Source: Strongylocentrotus purpuratus
Taxonomy: Eukaryota; Echinodermata; Echinoidea; Camarodonta; Strongylocentrotidae
DNA length: 64,000 nucleotides
NCBI RefSeq assembly: GCF_000002235.5
Contig: NW_022145594.1
Location: 17,176,501 to 17,240,500, forward strand
Direction of reading: 5' to 3'
Shown here: positions 45,841 through 57,792 of the stretch, one piece after another
Layout: every line of letters begins with the position of its first letter
Numbering within the stretch: position 1 is the stretch's first letter
Position numbers and translations under genes: made by a program
The notes under the pieces: generated by a model
Databases searched by the model: none
Told to the model about the DNA's origin: nothing
Seen by the model: only the letters and a program-made list of their open reading frames with translations

Positions 45841-47906
45841 ATTATTCCAAATTCATGGTCAACAGCGCATTAAAGGGACTTGGTAACATTGTTCAGATGA
45901 GAGATAGTGGTGCTAAGGTAGTGACTTCAATGCTAGATGTACAATTAAAGATAATCTGAAAATTTGAGTGAAAACGGACCATTATTCATGGTACAAATTG
46001 GGAAAAACTGATCCGATCGATTCCTTAATTCTTCCAACTATATTATTACAATTTAATTACATTTGAGTTGAATGGAAATCTCACAAAGCAATAAAATGGC
46101 TCTACATTCTATTCCAGACACTAAAATGTTGACAGATTTTTTATAGCCTGTTTTAATATATTTTTTTCATGGAAAAACCGTTGGGAAAATTCAAAAATGG
46201 TTGGGAGAATTTCGATTCAGAAGCGCCTCCCATCGACGCCCGTTCGAAAACCCGTTAAACTTTGTTAAAAATCTTCATATTGCGTGAATTAATTTCGGAT
46301 TTGGGGCATCGTAGTTGGATAATCCATACATACACACATAATTTTATGTGTTTTGCATCCTGATTCAACAGATTTGTGAAATCAACCATCACAATGTTAC
46401 TTTAAAGTACCTTTATTATTAAAGGACAGTGAGAGCATGAGAGAGTTCAACAATGAATGGGAGAATTATAAACATAATGTACTGTTTGCTTCCTCGTCAC
46501 TTATTGACCGTTTGCTTCCTTGTATTGCGCAGTATCTGTTAAATCGTGCGTTGACGTAAACGGTCATTACAAATTTATAATGAGGAAATGCACGGCACAA
46601 TAAACACACACTCCTTTTTAATGGTCCATGAAACCTGGTGATTTATGAAGCAGTAAACTACATGTACATAGTTCATTTTTGAATATTTTTATGATGATGT
46701 AATTAAAGTGTATTATTAAAGATCCTTCTGTATCTTGTTCACTTTCCATTTATTTACACATTAAAAAACGTGCAGCAGTTTGCCGCTCCATATTATCTGA
46801 TCAGTCTTTTAGAGTGAATAACCATTATCAAGAAATTAATGGGAGCTTTCCAAGAATTACCACATCCTCTTCGAGTTCACACTACAGTTTGCTATTACAA
46901 CAATTGATTCAGGCTTTATTTTTTGTCAAAATTAAAGGGTTAAGGTTCGAGAGTAGGTTTACCATGTACATATACATGTACTTACACTGTACATGTATAC
47001 ATGTATACTCAAGGCTTAGGGTAAATAGATATGTGTGTATTGTATGGTCCCGGATTGAAGTTGTAGGGCCTGTACGGAAAACACTTATTTAACTACTGAA
47101 ACAAGACAAATAGAAGAAGACTATTATAAATAAATAAAATAGATAAAAGGAAGATGGTCCGATGGTTATCAGTTTCCATGTGCAGTTGGTCATAATTCGC
47201 TGTCACCAGACTTTGTGGAAGTGGGTGTACAAGTCTTGCACATACATGTACTGTAGCAAACCCGTAGTCCCATCAAGAAATACCCCCTAGTCTCTCAGAG
47301 AGTCTTCGGCGAGAGAAATGTTTAATAGATAATCATTTTTTCCATGAGGCAATAGGTGGAAAATACTGAGCATATCATGTACATTGTATTAATTTAAAGG
47401 CCTGTTGGTCATAAAACCAAAGGCTAATCCTGGTGATTGACAACACACAATATTGGGTTAACACCAGATTGGTGTCAAATTCCCCATGAGAGCCCACTAC
47501 TATGTGTCTTTAAGACTTATGTTGCACATTGGTTTAATATCATAGGATGAAATATGCTCATATTTTGTGCGATACATGTATGTGTACAGTCTATACTGTA
47601 TGTGTATGTACCCTTCGATCCTAGTGAAGGCCATTCAATAAATATATATACGAAGTGCAGGGCAAACTCAGAATTTCCAGAGTGATGTTATATATTTTGT
47701 CTAATGTACATACATGTACATGTATGTATGTTAACTGCAGGTGTGGCTTGATATGTACAATGTACATATACATGTATATGTATACCACCGGTATACGTAA
47801 TCATGGCATTATATCAGGCCTGATAAAAACCCGATTTAAATCGGTTTCCCAATTTTTTTTATTTTTCCCGATTTTTTTTCTTCTTCCCGATTTAAAAAAA
47901 AAAAAA

Positions 47907-47943
<37 letters not shown>

Positions 47944-49208
47944 AATTTTTTTTTTCTTCCCTATTTTTATCCTGATTTTCCCGATTTCCCTTTTATTTTC
48001 TCTATTCTTCCCTATTTTGGCCTATTTTTTCCCAATTTTCTTACTCGAAAGGGGGAATGTTGTTGGAGGCCTTTTTTCCCCGCGAATCCTCTTCTTCTTT
48101 TTTTTATTCAAGGGGGACGTGGTTGAGGGGAAAACAAAAAACCTATTTTGTTTTTTAGTGCTCACTATCACCTCTGCATTATATAGGCAAATTAGTAATA
48201 GTACAGTTCTATGTTGGTTTGTATATTTTGTATAAGACCCGCAGAGTATGCAATATTTATGATAATAATTGCAAATTTGTATGGAATTATATGACACGCA
48301 TTGCCTAGTGTAATAGGTAGAGGAGGTTCATGTATATTTGAAGCTGTGCGACTACCTGTAAAAAGCACACAATATGGCCTTCTGGCCCCAAACAGACAGC
48401 ATACATGTACATGTACATGTATGTGATTAATGAGTTCCATTCTCTCAAACTTTCATTCTGAGCCAGAACCGCTCTTTGCCGGATGAGAGGTTTTATAGTG
48501 GTAAATGTGTTCAACTTCTACCAGTAAAATCATTTTTTATAATCTTTATAATTCCATAAGCGCATTACCGGTGCTCATTGTTAGAAAAGAGGCTTACAAC
48601 ATGTATAATAATGATTGCATCTTGTACCAGTAGAAAAACAAATTGTATATGATTTTTTTTGGTTTTGGGGTGAAATTCATTAAAAAGATGATTTTCCTGG
48701 TATCTGAATATACAGTTTACGGATGTTGTTACAAAATTAGGCGTCACCGCTACATACCCGCATGAACATGTCCATTGCCGCATGTACATTATTATGATGA
48801 ATAGGAATATGTGCACAGCACTTCTTGCAGCCGGATTTGGCACCCTCTGACTATACATGTATATTGCTGTTCGCGCTGATTGATGTTTATATCCAATATT
48901 GGCTGTTCCCAGACGAGGGTGAAAAGTGCATGGATTTATGTTTGATCAACAGCCTGGCTTTCAATTCCATTTTAACCAGTAGCACTCAGTAGTAGCCGAC
49001 ATGAAGTGTAAAAGATGTGCCAGGAATTGCTATCAGAATCTATGTTCAGACTACTTACCGGTATAGACAGTGCTCATTTGAAACAAGTATTTCTTACCAA
49101 GATTTAAGAGGATACTATAAACCCCCTCCCCCCCCCCCAAAAAAAACAATCAGCTATTCGTACATGACATGCTCCTGCAACAATTGCTTTGCAGTCCATT
49201 TGCTGCAC

Positions 49209-49500
49209 TAAACCCTTACCCTAAACCTAACCTAACCCTAAACCTAACCCGACCCTAAACCTAACCCTAAACCTAACCCTAAACCTAACTTCAGACTCAA
49301 GTGTAACCCTAATACCCTAGCCATATCATTTTGGACGAAATAAAGTGAGGAGCAATCTGTTGATTTGCTACACTATTAAACCAAATTCCTAATTTTATCC
49401 CTAGACCCAAAGCTATACATAACCCTAGTTCTAACCCCAACTCTAACCCTAAACCTAACCTCAAACTCAATGCTAACCCTAACCCTAGCCATATAATTTC
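49209..49500 (+). repeat. Interstitial CCCTAA-like arrays
   Basis: Two clusters (49209-49290 and about 49423-49490) consist of CCTAACCCTAAA and variants (CCTAACCCTAAACCTAACCC). The units are the complement of TTAGGG with one extra or exchanged base. Between them is unrelated sequence. Confidence 0.85.
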
Positions 49501-49989
49501 TAAACAAAATATTAAAAGTCAAGAGCAATTTTCACCTAAGTTTCATAGATAGATCATCAAACCAGATAGAAGAATTTAATGTTGAGCTACACTGTATGTA
49601 CTGTATGTGTATCTTTGAAACATTTTTATATGTACATGTCGGCCCTATGTATTGCAGTTTTTGCACCATTAAAAAAAAACATTACACAAGTACAAATACT
49701 ATTTGAAACATGTATGAATGCACGTACACGGATTATGTATTTGCTTAGACTCTTTATTGCTTTCCACCCCTTTGTGCCATGCACTGCACGATGAAAAACA
49801 TACTCTACATGTACATGTATGGTTAAAAATGATCTCATTTTCGAAATACCGGTAAACAAATAACCATTGTAGAGGGTCGATGCATTCTGGGCTGAAATCC
49901 AGAAAAACCCTGTTTATTTACTCTATCCTGTTTGTCTCATTTTGTTCATAACTAGGTTAATATTTACTTTTTAATGATGTAAATAGTAG

Positions 49990-50225
49990 AGTTGATGATG
50001 ATGATGATTCACCGCATTTGTATGGCGCTATATATCTGTTTTAAAAAACATTCAAAGGCAGGAGCTCCTCCAATAAAGTCAGCATTTAAATGTCTGGAGG
50101 AAGATGTGAGTTTTGAGCGAAGCTTTGAAGTGGTCCAGATTGTCAATTTCGTGAATAGATGATGGGAGGGAATTCCACAGGCGAGGAGCAATAGAGGAAC
50201 ATCCTCTTGAGAGTTCATATGACAA
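49990..50225 (-). mobile_element. Retroposon copy on the - strand with (ATC)n tail
   Basis: On the - strand it ends 'gcgccatacaaatgcggtga' followed by (ATC)n. The upstream body carries 'ggaattccctcccatcatc'. This GCGC...ATT/ATC ending also appears in copies at 45610 and 54340. The family name is uncertain. Confidence 0.5.
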
Positions 50226-51139
50226 TTGTGCAGGGATCCATAGTTACCCTTTTTTGCCGGAAGGGAGTATGGATGTACATTTTTAGAGTTTGGATGAATG
50301 CTCAGCCCTTTGTAAAAAATGCTGCCTTTTTGAGGGTCTGGACTATTTAAAGGTTTTGGGCGCCCATGTGTCCCAGGTCACCATGCATGCAGGTGCCTGT
50401 TAATAGTGTCAAGCCCTGCAATTGTGCATCATATTGTAGCTTTCAACTTAATGCGTACTTTAAACAAAGGCAAAAGACAATAAATTATACAAGCAAGTAA
50501 GCAAATAACTTCAATAACAACAACAAAACAAAAGTATCAAAAAATCTAGAAGAATAAGAAATTGAATTGAAAAAAGCCTGATCAAAGCCATTATCCATTA
50601 GCATGTATGTACAGTACAATGATGATTATGAATCGAACAGGTGCACATGAGCTGTTTGCTTTAATACATATACAGTATGTACGTGTGAAATTGTGAATGT
50701 ATGGCTTGGACGTGTCACATGAATGTGTATCGTGCTTGGGGTTTATCGAACAATACATGCATTCATTTATGGGCTAAATAACATAACAGCAACCTAGCAA
50801 CCATGTATACGTACATGTACATGTACATGTACATGTGCATACAGTATGCATTATAGTGCAACATGTACTCGCTGTTACTATCACTGTTTGTTCGTGTCAA
50901 TTTAGGAATACTTGTGATGCGCATCGTGGCATTATTATGATTGAATAATTAATGACGTTTTTGGTGATAATCATCACTTCATAGCGTGGCTGACCGCAGT
51001 TATTCAGACAGTATTGTTTTGATAGTCCTATAAAGGGTGATCATTATTCATTAATTAGGCTGATTTTTAAAGCAAAGATCAGAAATTTGGACTATTATTT
51101 AAACATATTTGTGGAAACATTTGTCAAAATATGTTCAAA

Positions 51140-51530
51140 TAATTGAAATTTCTCCCAGGAAGCATTACGGTACATTAAAAAAAAAAATTTTTAGACTAGT
51201 TTTGTAATGTAATCAATTTTAATGCATACATTTTTATTAAGTGCCATGTTACAAATTATTTCACTCACCTGTTACACATAATTGTATTTCACCAGTCAGA
51301 ATGCAAATTACATCATTAACTGTTGCTAGGTAGGGCAAACACTATGGCTTGTCCTACCTAGCAACAAGGAATATATGCAATTTGTATTCTGACTATAGAA
51401 ATACAATTTTTTGTAACAGGTGAATAAAATAATGTGTAACTAGGCACTAAAGAAAGATTTTACGCATTAAAAGTTAATACATTTATATGAAAATGGTCTA
51501 TTAGGAGAATTACAGTATTTCAATCAGGAA
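51140..51530. repeat. Imperfect palindrome of about 390 bp
   Basis: Inverted pairs include GTTGCTAGGTAGG / CCTACCTAGCAAC, CAGAATGCAAATT / AATTTGTATTCTG, CACCTGTTAC / GTAACAGGTG and AAGTGCC / GGCACT, nested around about 51343. This is the layout of an old MITE; the limits are approximate. Confidence 0.7.
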
Positions 51531-53116
51531 AGTGCACTGTATGATAATGAGGCATTAGGTTGGAGCAGCCAAAAAATGTTTGTTCCACCTAGCAACACAA
51601 CTACCGGTAGACATTATTAATGTATGGAGTGTGCATACTGAGTTTTGAAATTTTTTACAATTAACAGTACATGTAGTGCAGGTGTTAGGCAAAGTATAAA
51701 TTCAGATACATTAAAAAGTAAAAAAAAATATAAAAATAAACTGCTCAAAAAATACCCCTTGCATCTACACATTTGAACAGAGAGAAAATTCATGTTGATT
51801 TCACAAAACACATGTGATGTACTTTTGTTATGATTAGGAAGATTTATGTACTTCTGTCATCAAGCAAATATGTGTCAATTTTGATGTAAAACAAGAATGG
51901 TCTTTACTTTCAAAATACCACTCTACATGCAGTATACTGAACCTTAATGTTCATACACATGCCCCTCGCATATAAAAACAACAATAATGGAGAAAATATA
52001 TATTAAATGTAAGTTTCTGAAAATGCATACTTCTCAGTGTCAACAATTTAAGTACTGTACATGTACATGTACACTTCTGGAATATGGACTCTGCATCAGT
52101 GATTCCTTATCTTGGAATGCATTTGATATCCTGTTTATCTGTTTTAATTGGAGTGATAACTGTGATTTGATCGCATGCTTTGTGATAAACCTCCATACAT
52201 GTATATACAGTACTTGTGTGGCTGGCATGACGTAAACAGTCTAACAGTCTTTACAACCTGAATGCATTTGAAAACAGGGAACAAAACAGAACGGAAAACT
52301 GAAGAAATATTAAAAGAAAATGAGGAAACAAAACTGGAAATTATAAACCAGTAAACAGAAAATACGGGAAGACCCAAAACAGAAAGCAGAATCAAATAAT
52401 AGAAAACAGATATTGTAAAAAAGAAGAATAAAAATCCCCATGCATGTAAAGAGATTTACCGTATTGATAACAATTTATGCCAACTGAAAGAGCAAAAGGC
52501 CTGCTTGCTCATCCTTTGACCCACTCTTGTGTCACCTCACAAAATATATTTTAAACGTGACTTAATTTGCCTGTTATTGCCTTAGTTATATTAGTTATGA
52601 ACTTTGTTATGAATTTTGTTATATACTGTATAGTATACTTTGTGAGAATGTCAAACCACATTTGTATGTATTATAATTTATTGCCAATGTAAATTGTTCA
52701 TAATTCAGCCATCTGGCTGCGAAGTGCAATTAATAAAACCTTTCAATCTCAATCTAAAAAACTGAAAGTTCATGAATTATGTCATACTATCTTTGGATGC
52801 TGATGAAAACTGGAAATTGTGAGTGCTTGAATCAAATTGAATTGATTGCAACTTGCAAGAGGAATTCGCCAGAGTTGCGAGCGTTGCAAATGTTGCAAGA
52901 GTTGCGAGAGGAATTTGCCTTGTTTCCGGTCCATTGACTTTCTTCCATCTGTCTGACAAACTCAGACAAAAATGGCTACATTGTGTCAACCAATATTATG
53001 TCAGCCCTCCATATGTTTTTGTGTCCTTAGAAATCCGGTAAAATTAACTTGTTATCATTGTATTATTACCAATAGTAAACCTTTCATTTTTCGTCTTTCT
53101 TTTTTCATCCTGACAG

Positions 53117-53197
53117 GAAGATGAACTAGAGCTTTTGGTCTCCCATGATAGGGGAGCATTCAAGATGGCTGAATTTCCTTTCGATGTTCCTAAAAGG
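53117..53197 (+). CDS. SORL1: SORL1 exon 6 (VPS10)
   Basis: The 27 codons are EDELELLVSHDRGAFKMAEF followed by PFDVPKR|GTAAGT. LVSHDRGAF sits where vertebrate SORL1 has LWVSFGRKPMRAAQF. Phase is 0 at both ends. Confidence 0.9.
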
Positions 53198-53225
53198 GTA
53201 AGTTTAGAGATAAAGTTGAGTTTTA

Positions 53226-53374
53226 GGCCCCATTTCACAAAGCCTTTTTTCAATGACAAATGACAAATGACAAAAATGATAAATCTGCTGATAACCAATT
53301 ATAAGCAAGGATTTCACTAGCTTATAACAAAAACTGCCATTTTTAACTGGTGACAAGTTTTGTGAAATGGGGCC
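53226..53374. mobile_element. MITE with GGCCCCATTTCACAAA ends, inserted in an older repeat
   Basis: GGCCCCATTTCACAAAG at the left is matched, inverted, by TTTTGTGAAATGGGGCC. The flanking repeat 'gataaagttgagtt...ggtcatgc' is uninterrupted at 13045-13070, so that copy shows the site without the insert. Confidence 0.88.
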
Positions 53375-53767
53375 CTGGTCATGCCATTGCATTGGGAAAG
53401 AAACGGTGTGGAATCAATCAGAAAAAGTTGATCATGTAGCATACAGGGTTGTATATTACTATTGGTGTTTCATGCAAGGTTCTGGAATCATAATTGTTAA
53501 CAGGCTTATTATTAAGGTGTTTGTAATTTTTGTTTACCTTTCGAGCGTGGTGCAGTTATAACTATTAGTTTGTTATGTAATGGTGCAGGTTTTGGTTACT
53601 AAAATTCAGTTTGACCAAAACTGTCCTATCAATACCAAAACAACATCTATCCGTTTAAAATTTAAAAGAATCATTGGCAAAGTAGCTATAAAAAAAACCC
53701 TCAGATTACTCTCCCATCCTTCACGATTTCTACATTAATAACTTGAGATCATGCGTTCTTCCCTCAG

Positions 53768-53937
53768 GATTTCTACATTGCCGATGCGTCCGAGGAACAG
53801 GTCTTTGTGTGTGTCCATCATCAGGACCTGCAGACCAATCTCTACATCTCAGAGGCCAAGGGCGTCGTCTTCTCCCTCTCTCTCATGAACATCTCCTACT
53901 ATAACCCGGAGGGAGCTGGCAAAGATTCTTGGCTAAG
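53768..53937 (+). CDS. SORL1: SORL1 exon 7 (VPS10)
   Basis: [20 protein letters not shown] is very close to the vertebrate YYIADASEDQVFVCV. It continues [20 protein letters not shown] to GAGKDSWLS, with Ser split by the intron (phase 2). Confidence 0.95.
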
Positions 53938-53955
53938 GTAAGGCTTCTTAGAACT

Positions 53956-54244
53956 GGGGGGTGTTTCACAAAGACTAAGATCGACCTTAAGTTGGACTTA
54001 ACTATGGCAGGCCATTCATGCCACTGGTTGCTCTCGTCATTGTTTTCTTAATTATGATCTTTAGAGAATATTTTTCCTTCAATAATGAATTATCCAAAAA
54101 TGTAAATTCTGTAGATTTGTGACCATGATTTGTACGTCCCTTGATAGACCAATGCCCGTAAATGGTGAGAGAAAATTGTGGCATTAATTGCCTGCCATAG
54201 TTAAGTTCAACTTAAAGTCGATCTTAGTCTTTGTAAAACACCCT
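53956..54244. mobile_element. MITE, GGGGTGTTTCACAAAG family, copy b
   Basis: GGGGGGTGTTTCACAAAGAC at the left is matched by a right end GTCTTTGTAAAACACCCTC. CTG borders both sides. It starts only 18 bases after the exon 7 donor. Confidence 0.88.
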
Positions 54245-54339
54245 CCTGGTTCTGTATTGAATTCAATACTTATGTCAGAAATATGAACATTTAATGGCTT
54301 ATATTTATATATCATTGTTGGTCAAACCGTTTTTTAGCG

Positions 54340-54512
54340 TCAAGTAACGCCTGGCTGAAATAATCCCCAGGTAGTGGAGATTGTGCACACAGTGTATACG
54401 GGCAAGCATCCAATGACCGGAGTTATAATATATCTGTAAAGCGCTTTATTTGAGAGACGTCCAAGATGTATTAAGCGCTTTATAAAAGCTGAATATTATA
54501 TTATTATCATTG
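54340..54512 (+). mobile_element. SINE-like retroposon 3-prime part
   Basis: 'gtagtggagattgtgcacac ... ctgtaaagcgctttatttga ... ttaagcgctttataaaagc' followed by a TATTAT tail is a common SINE ending in marine deuterostomes. The exon 8 acceptor follows within about 20 bases. Confidence 0.55.
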
Positions 54513-54532
54513 TTTTTTAATCTTTGTTCCAG

Positions 54533-54746
54533 TCGCTATGTCGATGAGCCGTTTGCTGACTTCCACAAAGTGGACGGACTGCGCGGCATCTACGCAGCCA
54601 ACGTGCTCCTGAACACAGATGCATCGTCGTCTTATACTGCAGAGAACATGGCTACCTATGGATCCTTTGACAAGGGCGGAGAATGGTTCCTGGTGCCTGC
54701 CCCTGAAAATGATGCAGATGGCAACCCGTACGGCTGTCGCTATAAT
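54533..54746 (+). CDS. SORL1: SORL1 exon 8 (VPS10 Asp-box)
   Basis: SRYVDEPFADFHKVDGLRGI matches vertebrate [20 protein letters not shown]. Later ATYGSFDKGGEWFLVPAPE carries the Asp-box SxDKGGEW. Thirteen residues further is GCRYN|GTAAGT. It ends in phase 0. Confidence 0.95.
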
Positions 54747-54842
54747 GTAAGTCTCTCATCCAGTTATATGTTGTTCAATCCATCATCCCATCCTTCCGCC
54801 CATCTATCCAGCTATCAACTGATAGAAATCGGTCAATCAAAC

Positions 54843-55560
54843 ATATAGATATGTTGATGAATGAAGGAATGAATGAATGAATAAATGAATGAATGAGTAA
54901 AGGAATCTGTATGAGTTAATGAATAAATGAATTAATTAATCAATGGATGAATGAATGAATAAATGAATAAAGGAATCAGCGTGTGAATGAATGATGAATG
55001 AATGAATGAATAAAGGAATCAGTAAGTTAATGAATGATGAATGAATGAATAAATGAATAAAGGAATCAGTGTGTGAATGAATAAATGAATAAATGAATCA
55101 GTGTGTAAATGAATGAACGAATGAATGAATAAATGAATAAAGGAATCAGTGTGTGAATGAATGAATGAATGAATGAATAAATGAATAAATGAATGAATAA
55201 AGGAATCAGTGTGTGAATGAATGAATGAATGAATAAATGAATAAAGGAATCAGTGTGTGAATGAATGAATGAATGAATAAAGGAATCAGTGAGTTAACGA
55301 ATGATGAATGAATGAATAAATGAATAAAGGAATCAGTGTGTGAATGAATGATGAATGAATGAATGAATAAATGAATGAATAAATGAATCAGTGAGTTAAT
55401 GAATGAATGAATGAATGAGCAAAGGAATCAGTGAGTTAATGAATGAATGAATTAATAAACGGATGAATGAGTTAAGGAATTTAGATGAAGGAGCAAATAA
55501 CAGGTTGAATCAATCAATCAATCAGCCCAAAACTCAATCAGTAAGTATTTAAATAAATAA
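54843..55560 (+). repeat. GAAT tetranucleotide / 'aaaggaatcagtgtgtgaat' minisatellite
   Basis: Hundreds of bases of (GAAT)n and (AAAT)n are interspersed with a higher-order unit AAAGGAATCAGTGTGTGAAT about ten times. The array fills intron 8 up to about 50 bases before the exon 9 acceptor. Confidence 0.95.
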
Positions 55561-55611
55561 TTTAGTCAATTGATCGATCAGCCATCAATTCAAATTTCCC
55601 TTATCTTCCAG

Positions 55612-55815
55612 CCCAAAGAGGGAGAATGCTCGCTGCATCTCTCACAGAAGTTCAGTCAGTCGGCCCCAGGCTCTCGTACCATTCCCATCCTCTCCAAGGC
55701 CTCCGCTCCTGGTCTCATCCTGGCCACCGGTAAGGTCGGCAAGACCCTGCTTGGAAACGAGACCATGGGATTCAACGTCTACCTCTCAGCTACGGCTGGG
55801 GCATCGTGGTATGAG
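55612..55815 (+). CDS. SORL1: SORL1 exon 9 (VPS10)
   Basis: [20 protein letters not shown], then [20 protein letters not shown], and [19 protein letters not shown]. These match vertebrate [32 protein letters not shown] and the Asp-box-like VYISSSAGARW. The exon has 68 codons and ends in phase 0. Confidence 0.95.
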
Positions 55816-55845
55816 GTCAGTTAATCTTCATTAATTCAAAATAGA

Positions 55846-56018
55846 TTCAAACCTGCTTTAGTGACCACCTGTCTACAAAGACCACATTTTTGTTTCCCTT
55901 GAAAATGGTTTATCATTGAAACATGTACAAAAGGAACCTGTCTACAAAGACCACCCGTCTACTAAGACCACTTTTTGTGTTTCCCTTGGGCGGTCACTAT
56001 AGACAGGTTTGACTGTAT
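55846..56018. mobile_element. Inverted-repeat MITE with TCAAACCTG ends
   Basis: 'tcaaacctgctttagtgacc' at the left is matched, inverted, by 'ggtcactatagacaggtttga'. Inside, 'ctgtctacaaagaccac' is repeated directly. Confidence 0.7.
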
Positions 56019-56183
56019 ACCTGTCTTGTGTTTATTGAAAAATTGACTTGGATCAAGCTAAAATTTAATTTGGGTAATTTTTGCATTTTGAGAGAAACTG
56101 CCATATTTACCAAGGTGTGATAAATGGGTGGCTGATACAACCAATTTCAGTTATTTCATGATGCTTTTCTATGTTTGTTGTAG

Positions 56184-56272
56184 GTGTTGCGTGGTAATCA
56201 TTTCTTTGCTTTTGGAGACCACGGTGGTGTGGCGACTGCAGTGGAACAGAGAGGAGATACAAATGCAGTCAA
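56184..56272 (+). CDS. SORL1: SORL1 exon 10 (VPS10)
   Basis: VLRGNHFFAFGDHGGVATAV then EQRGDTNAVK matches vertebrate [25 protein letters not shown]. Lys is split by GTAAGT (phase 2) and completed by exon 11. Confidence 0.93.
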
Positions 56273-56378
56273 GTAAGTTGTTATTCCATCATTTGGTCAG
56301 TCAGTCAGTCAGTCATTTATTCAAACAACTAAGCCATCTATCAATCAGATTTTAATTTGTTAGTCAAATATTAAGTTA

Positions 56379-56669
56379 CCGTTAATCTCCGTGTATAAGA
56401 CGCACCCTATTCTTAAGACAAAAACAAAACAAAAAACAAAACAACAACTCTTGTCCCTTCAAATTAGGAACGTTGGTTATCTTCAAATAGTAGATCCTAT
56501 TCTTTGATCACATTATGTTATTTATGTTGAGACCCAGAGATGGTAAAAAAAGCACTAAAAAGTAGCATTTTGAGGACTCAAAGTATCCTGTACCTGTTTA
56601 TAAGATGCACTCCTGACTTTCAAATTTCTCTGGCGGAAAAAAGTGCGCCTTATACACAGAGATTTACGG
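56379..56669. mobile_element. TA-flanked MITE with CCGTAAATCTC-type ends
   Basis: CCGTTAATCTCCGTGTATAA at the left is matched, inverted, by a right end reading CCGTAAATCTCTGTGTATAA. TA abuts both ends (56377-56378, 56670-56671), as in mariner-type MITEs. Confidence 0.8.
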
Positions 56670-56689
56670 TAGTCAGCCTAATCAGCCAA

Positions 56690-57165
56690 TCACCCATTCA
56701 ACAAATCACTTATTGAATTAATCAATCAAACAATCAATCAATCAATCAATCAATCAGTCAATCATGCAATCAATTTATCCATCCATCCATAAATCAATCA
56801 ATCAATCAATCAATCATGCAATCAATTCATCCATCCACCCATCAATAATCAATCAATCAATCATGCAATCAATTCATCAATCAATCAATCAAGCAACCAA
56901 TCAATCAGTCATGCAATCAATTCATCAATCAATCAATTAATCAAGCAATCAATCAATCAATCATGCAATCAATTTATCAATCAATCAATCAAGCAATCAA
57001 TCAAGCAATCAATCAATCATGCAATCAATTCACCAATCAATCAGTTAATCAATCAATCAATCAATCGTGCAATCCATTCATCCATCCATCAATCCATCAA
57101 TCAATCAATCAATCAATCATGCAATCAATTCATCCATCCATCCATCGGCATCCAGCATCAATCAA
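56690..57165 (+). repeat. CAAT tetranucleotide array
   Basis: (CAAT)n is broken regularly by 'catgcaatcaattcatc' words, giving a higher-order unit of about 50-90 bases. Shorter CATC and ATCA runs continue at 57415-57500. Confidence 0.95.
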
Positions 57166-57289
57166 TCAGTCAATAGCAATAGTCAAGAGCCGAGGATTGA
57201 AATGGGTGATACAAATTTTGCAAAAATGTTTTTGAGTTTCTGATGGTATAAATCTATTAGCAAATAAACATTTACTTTACTTGTATTAA

Positions 57290-57390
57290 AGAGAGCTGTT
57301 GCTGAGCTAGCGCCATGAGCGTCCCTAGAGGGTGTGTGAGCTCTATAAGTTCACACTACTATTATTATTATTAGTAGTATTATTATTATT
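57290..57390 (+). mobile_element. Retroposon tail with (ATT)n
   Basis: 'gctagcgccatgagcgtccctagagggtgtgtgagctctataa' is followed by an ATT/AGT trinucleotide tail. Only the 3-prime part is recognisable. Confidence 0.45.
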
Positions 57391-57616
57391 AAATCAAACA
57401 ACCAATCAATCATATATTCATCCATCTATCCATCCATCCATCCATCTATCCATCATTCCTTTCTTCCATCCTTCCATCCATTAATCAATCAATCAATCAG
57501 TAAATCAGTCAATTAATGAATTAATCTTTTAGTGATGTCAATCTGTCAGTCTGTCAGTTAGTGATTCAATCAAATCCAATCAAATCATCCTTTCTTTCAA
57601 CCTCTCTGTAATACAG

Positions 57617-57792
57617 GTACAGCGTGAATGAGGGGGAGACCTGGCATTCAGAGATGTTCTCAGAATCCAAGATCTATGTGTATGGATTGATGACAGAGCC
57701 TGGAGAAAAGTCACTCGTCTTCACCGTCTTTGGTTCAGAGACTGCCACCCACTCCTGGCTCATTGTCCAGATCAACTTCAGACCTGTCTTTT
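57617..57792 (+). CDS. SORL1: SORL1 exon 11 (end of VPS10 propeller)
   Basis: [20 protein letters not shown] carries the Asp-box [28 protein letters not shown] follows and matches vertebrate [21 protein letters not shown], then THSWLIVQI. It ends with one base of the next codon (phase 1) at TTTT|GTGAGT. Confidence 0.95.

Larger units (their letters stand above)
41977..53116 (+). other. SORL1 intron 5, 11.1 kb
   Basis: Contents in order: duplicated segment (42040-42330), GA-rich repeats (43690-44330), tandem duplication (44937-45430), LINE tail (45610-45840), T-rich stretch with repeated 'cccgatttttt' (47830-48010), CCCTAA-like arrays (49209-49500), retroposon on the - strand (49990-50225), large imperfect palindrome (51140-51530) and a possible retroposon tail near 52640-52760. 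ACATGT arrays recur. No coding sequence was accepted. Confidence 0.75.

Noticed and set aside
47830..48010. T-rich 'cccgatttttt' tract as a structured RNA or terminator
   Set aside because: It is a simple degenerate T-rich repeat with no consistent stem; a bacterial-type terminator has no meaning here.
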